NCBI GenBank assembly: GCA_945878525.1
Contig: CAMCTU010000012.1
Span: forward strand, 1 to 36,019
Length of the DNA stretch: 36,019 bases
Source: Sphingobacterium thalpophilum
GTDB taxonomy: Bacteria; Bacteroidota; Bacteroidia; Sphingobacteriales; Sphingobacteriaceae
Direction: 5' to 3'
The notes below the pieces were generated by a model. It did not search any database. It was not told the origin of the DNA and saw only the letters and a list, made by a program, of their open reading frames with translations. Numbering within the stretch: the stretch's first letter is position 1; each line of letters opens with the position of its first letter. This document shows positions 34,197-36,019 of this stretch, one piece after another. Position numbers and translations under genes: made by a program.

Positions 34197-34324
34197 CCTG
34201 ATCGGTGAAAATACCGACCAGAGGTAGATTTTTCTATTGCTCCTTTGGTAGGTGTTTCCACCGTACCAATTACATGAAGCACCTATAAACAAACCGAATG
34301 GTCAGTGAAAACACCAACCATAGG
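34197..34324. repeat. three REP-like palindromic elements in alternating orientation
   Basis: Element A (34197-34224, minus): CCTGATCGGTG, AAAAT, ACCGACCAGAGG. Element B (34245-34269, plus): TTGGTAGGTG, TTTC, CACCGTACCAA. Element C (34297-34324, minus): AATGGTCAGTG, AAAA, CACCAACCATAGG. Read in one orientation they align with each other and with the two copies at the end of the window, consensus TGGTCGGTG-n4-CACCG(T)ACCA. Each can fold into a hairpin of eight to ten pairs. Confidence 0.7.
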
Positions 34325-34663
34325 GAAATTTTACTTTGTTCAGCTAGCCTGATTTGCCTAAATTTTATATTTTTTGCTTACCGTTTACTAAATAATTACT
34401 ACCGTTTACTCATTTGTTTTTTTTTGCCGGAACCTAATAGTTTCTTAGTTTTTGCTGTTTTTATGAGTAGAACCAGGAAGTCTAATTCATTATATTTTTA
34501 TTCACTCAATCCAACAATTTCTGAATTGTAAATCCAACTTAGCATATATTTAAAGCTACTTTATAAAAACAAAGCAATCTTGACAGTAGCCTAAAATTGA
34601 CCTGGTTTATCACCCTGAAAAGTGCAAAAATTCAAACCAATTATAAAATAAATGACATTTCAA

Positions 34664-34700
34664 AATAATTTACCTCCCATTTTTTAGGAGGTAGATTATT
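34664..34700 (+). terminator. strong stem-loop with T-rich tail
   Basis: AATAATTTACCTCC (34664-34677) pairs with GGAGGTAGATTATT (34687-34700): fourteen pairs with one G-T wobble and a nine-base loop. TATTTTCTTTT follows. It looks like a rho-independent terminator in the plus direction, 500 bases past dnaE, and bounds the lipoprotein island on its left. The stem sequence is shared in part with the hairpin at 35926-35949. Confidence 0.65.
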
Positions 34701-34805
34701 TATTTTCTTTTAAAATAGTACTTACGTTTAATTAATGTTTGGCCAACAGCAAGAGGATACTGAAAATCTTTAGAAGAGTAGGTGTAAGTTTTAAATCAAA
34801 ATTAT

Positions 34806-34853
34806 ATGAAAGTTTTAAATTTAAAGGAAATGGAAGTTGTAGAGGGGGAGTAG
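34806..34853 (+). CDS. 15-codon double-glycine-leader-like reading frame
   Basis: ATG at 34806 opens MKVLNLKEMEVVEGE and stops at TAG (34851-34853). The pattern LNL-x-EME-x-VEG is that of bacteriocin-type double-glycine leaders, which end in GG before the cleavage site. The frame is one base out of register with the lipoprotein frame. At the G5 run (34844-34848) one extra G, or a -1 slip on GGG, gives VEGG followed by VGKYSNSKFLVMALLLTM and the lipoprotein. It may be a real start with slippage or phase variation, a broken leader, or chance. Confidence 0.45.
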   Translation: MKVLNLKEMEVVEGE

Positions 34854-34882
34854 GAAAATATAGTAATTCTAAATTTTTAGTT

Positions 34883-35704
34883 ATGGCACTACTATTAACA
34901 ATGGCTATTACAGGTTTGTATTCTTGTAAGAAAAGTGAATCATCACAGAATGAGTACAGCAATAACTTAAAAAAGAACGCTAAAGAATTGGCATCACTTC
35001 ATAATTCTGGGATGGACTTCATTAGCCTTAAATTCAATAACACTAATAAAATCAATCAAAAGACAGGGCCTTTCCGATTAATGCAATATACTGGCGAAGA
35101 AACAGTCAATGGCGATTTTTTGTTACAAGGTGCATCGGAATTTATTTATGGCTATGATAAGTCTAAAGAGATTGTATATTTAATTCCTGAATTAGCACCT
35201 GCTTTAAACTATTTATTGGATAATGGCACTGAGAGTGTCATAAAGCAACAATTTGCGAATGCGACTCAAGATGCTATATCATTAGCACCGGTCACAGCAC
35301 GTGAAGCAGATTTGGTTGCAGACGTATCGGAAATATTAAGTGAGGCATATTCGATGAATTTAAATCAAATCCAAACCTACAATTATATCCAGAGTGAATT
35401 GGATGGTTTACAGAAAAATATGGATAATATTACCTATATTGAAAATGAAGGTGAGTTAATTAATGGATTAATTGAAATCGGAACCCAGTCCAACATATAT
35501 TGGAGCGGGCATTCATCAAATATCAATATACCTACTGTCAGTTTGATACAAATGGATTTAGTAGGTTATATTTTCGGTTGGGCTCAAGCAGTGAGAGCAG
35601 ATTATAATGCTGGAACGCTTCGCCCGAGTGGTCAGCGGGCGCGTATTGAACAAGGGGTATGGGGCGCTTTAGGGTTTAGTGCAGGTGGTTTAAAATTTCG
35701 CTAA
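34883..35704 (+). CDS. lipoprotein of unknown function
   Basis: From ATG 34883 this is a 273-aa protein with a short lipoprotein signal (MALLLTMAITGLYSC). The frame is open upstream to a TTG at 34739, but that extension is basic and low in Met. The signal would be more normal if it began upstream (KYSNSKFLVMALL), which the out-of-frame leader at 34806 could supply by a one-base shift. The mature part has helical stretches (DAISLAPVTAREADLVADVS and DGLQKNMDNITYIENEGELI) and a glycine-rich end: VGYIFGWAQAVRADYNAG and WGALGFSAGGLKFR, which recalls the Gly-zipper-like ends of some Bacteroidota secreted peptides. I do not recognise a family. Confidence 0.65.
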   Translation: MALLLTMAITGLYSCKKSESSQNEYSNNLKKNAKELASLHNSGMDFISLKFNNTNKINQKTGPFRLMQYTGEETVNGDFLLQGASEFIYGYDKSKEIVYLIPELAPALNYLLDNGTESVIKQQFANATQDAISLAPVTAREADLVADVSEILSEAYSMNLNQIQTYNYIQSELDGLQKNMDNITYIENEGELINGLIEIGTQSNIYWSGHSSNINIPTVSLIQMDLVGYIFGWAQAVRADYNAGTLRPSGQRARIEQGVWGALGFSAGGLKFR

Positions 35705-35709
35705 TAGTT

Positions 35710-35901
35710 ATGAAAGGATTAATATTTTTAAAAGGATGTGCCATTGCCATATTTGGATTTTCCGTGATGAGGTTGCGAGATCCCATTATAGAAAATAAAC
35801 CTTTCAATACAAGTATAGATTGGTTTGATCTATTATTAGTGGCAGGATTTGGAGTTATTTATTATTTTTTCTTAAACAAGAGAAATACTAATAAAACCTG
35901 A
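35710..35901 (+). CDS. 63-aa two-helix membrane protein
   Basis: ATG at 35710 lies five bases after the lipoprotein stop, so the two genes are cotranscribed. Helix 1 (about 3-20, GLIFLKGCAIAIFGFSV) and helix 2 (about 39-55, LLLVAGFGVIYYFFL) flank a polar loop, and the C-terminus is basic (NKRNTNKT). Small proteins of this shape serve as immunity proteins or inner-membrane partners of secreted peptides, but nothing in the sequence proves this. No homologue comes to mind. Confidence 0.6.
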   Translation: MKGLIFLKGCAIAIFGFSVMRLRDPIIENKPFNTSIDWFDLLLVAGFGVIYYFFLNKRNTNKT

Positions 35902-35925
35902 TTTCCTGATAACCTCCAAATCTTT

Positions 35926-35949
35926 AATAACCTCCTTCGGGAGGTTATT
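35926..35949 (+). terminator. perfect 10-bp stem with TTCG tetraloop
   Basis: AATAACCTCC (35926-35935), TTCG, GGAGGTTATT (35940-35949). UUCG loops are very stable in RNA. A second copy of the left arm, ATAACCTCC, lies at 35909-35917 and could pair with the same right arm, so alternative folding is possible. No T-run follows. It ends the two-gene unit. Confidence 0.65.
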
Positions 35950-35956
35950 GATTCCC

Positions 35957-36019
35957 CTGTGGTCGGTGTTGTCACCGTACCACTTTACCCAGTGGTCGGT
36001 GTTGTCACCGTACCACTTT
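35957..36019. repeat. two direct copies of the REP-like element, reaching the window edge
   Basis: Two identical 28-base copies (35959-35986 and 35992-36019), period 33, each TGGTCGGTG, TTGT, CACCGTACCACTT within a GTGG...TTT frame. They belong to the same family as the elements at 34197-34324. The second copy runs exactly to the end of the window, so the array may continue. Confidence 0.85.

Larger units (their letters stand above)
34168..34738. other. 571-base intergenic region with REP-like elements and a strong hairpin
   Basis: No convincing gene; a 77-codon frame at 34298-34531 has AT-driven composition and no start context. The region holds REP-like elements A, B and C (34197-34324), an AT-rich stretch in which I see nothing, and a terminator-like hairpin (34664-34700). 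Confidence 0.6.

Noticed and set aside
34298-34531. 77-codon reading frame after dnaE
   Set aside because: It starts inside a REP-like element, has no promoter or start context, and its composition follows local AT richness.
35957-36019. Possible CRISPR array at the window end
   Set aside because: The two identical 28-base copies are separated by only five bases, the unit is itself a hairpin, diverged inverted copies occur upstream, and no cas gene is present. It is a REP-like element.
1-36019. Insertion sequence, prophage or conjugative element
   Set aside because: No transposase, integrase, relaxase or phage structural gene is encoded anywhere in the window.

Overview
The window looks like chromosomal DNA of a Bacteroidota bacterium, most likely a member of the Sphingobacteriaceae (Pedobacter/Mucilaginibacter type). 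The evidence is low GC, Bacteroidota-type promoters (-7 box TAnnTTTG), a type IX secretion-linked PorP/SprF plus OmpA pair, a FadN-type beta-oxidation enzyme (dehydrogenase half before hydratase half), abundant palindromic and low-complexity intergenic repeats, and a polY-dnaE pair. I see no rRNA, tRNA, transposase, integrase or CRISPR array.

Layout. 303-4983 (minus): a fatty-acid beta-oxidation operon, marR-fadN-fadA, with a palindromic operator over the marR promoter and a small four-helix-bundle gene inserted between fadN and fadA inside a perfect 17-bp inverted repeat. 5080-6007 (plus): two small unknown envelope proteins. 6042-9510 (minus): long-chain acyl-CoA ligase followed by a lipoprotein gamma-glutamyltransferase. 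9929-11734 (minus): a secreted M61 glycyl aminopeptidase. 11870-17964 (plus): marR-hlyD-acrB-tolC, a tripartite RND efflux operon with a palindrome over the marR start. 18012-19255: a response regulator and an N-acetylglucosamine kinase. 19926-21042: a TlpA-type thioredoxin and a secreted rhodanese-like protein. 21216-25219: a decaying exopolysaccharide locus behind a recognisable sigma-54 promoter. It contains a broken sugar transferase, an intact half-length TolC protein, an intact Wzc-like co-polymerase/ATPase and a frameshifted GT2 glycosyltransferase. 25745-28672 (minus): an OmpA/PD40/TPR protein and a porP/sprF pseudogene with two frameshifts. 28862-29782 (minus): a TauE/SafE permease between direct repeats. 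30070-34167 (plus): a visibly GC-richer polY-dnaE translesion synthesis pair.

The last 1.9 kb (34168-36019) is the least explained part. A lipoprotein of unknown function and a 63-aa two-helix membrane protein are bounded by two hairpins with related CCTCC/GGAGG stems. Outside these lie five copies of a REP-like palindromic element (consensus TGGTCGGTG-n4-CACCG(T)ACCA), three of them in alternating orientation. Just upstream of the lipoprotein, and out of frame by one base at a G5 run, is a 15-codon reading frame encoding MKVLNLKEMEVVEGE. With one extra G or a -1 slip it becomes a double-glycine leader (...EMEVVEGG) fused to the lipoprotein. This is my best candidate for an undescribed system, possibly a secreted peptide/lipoprotein with its small membrane partner carried in a repeat-bounded cassette. 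The functional reading is inference; the sequence features are directly visible.
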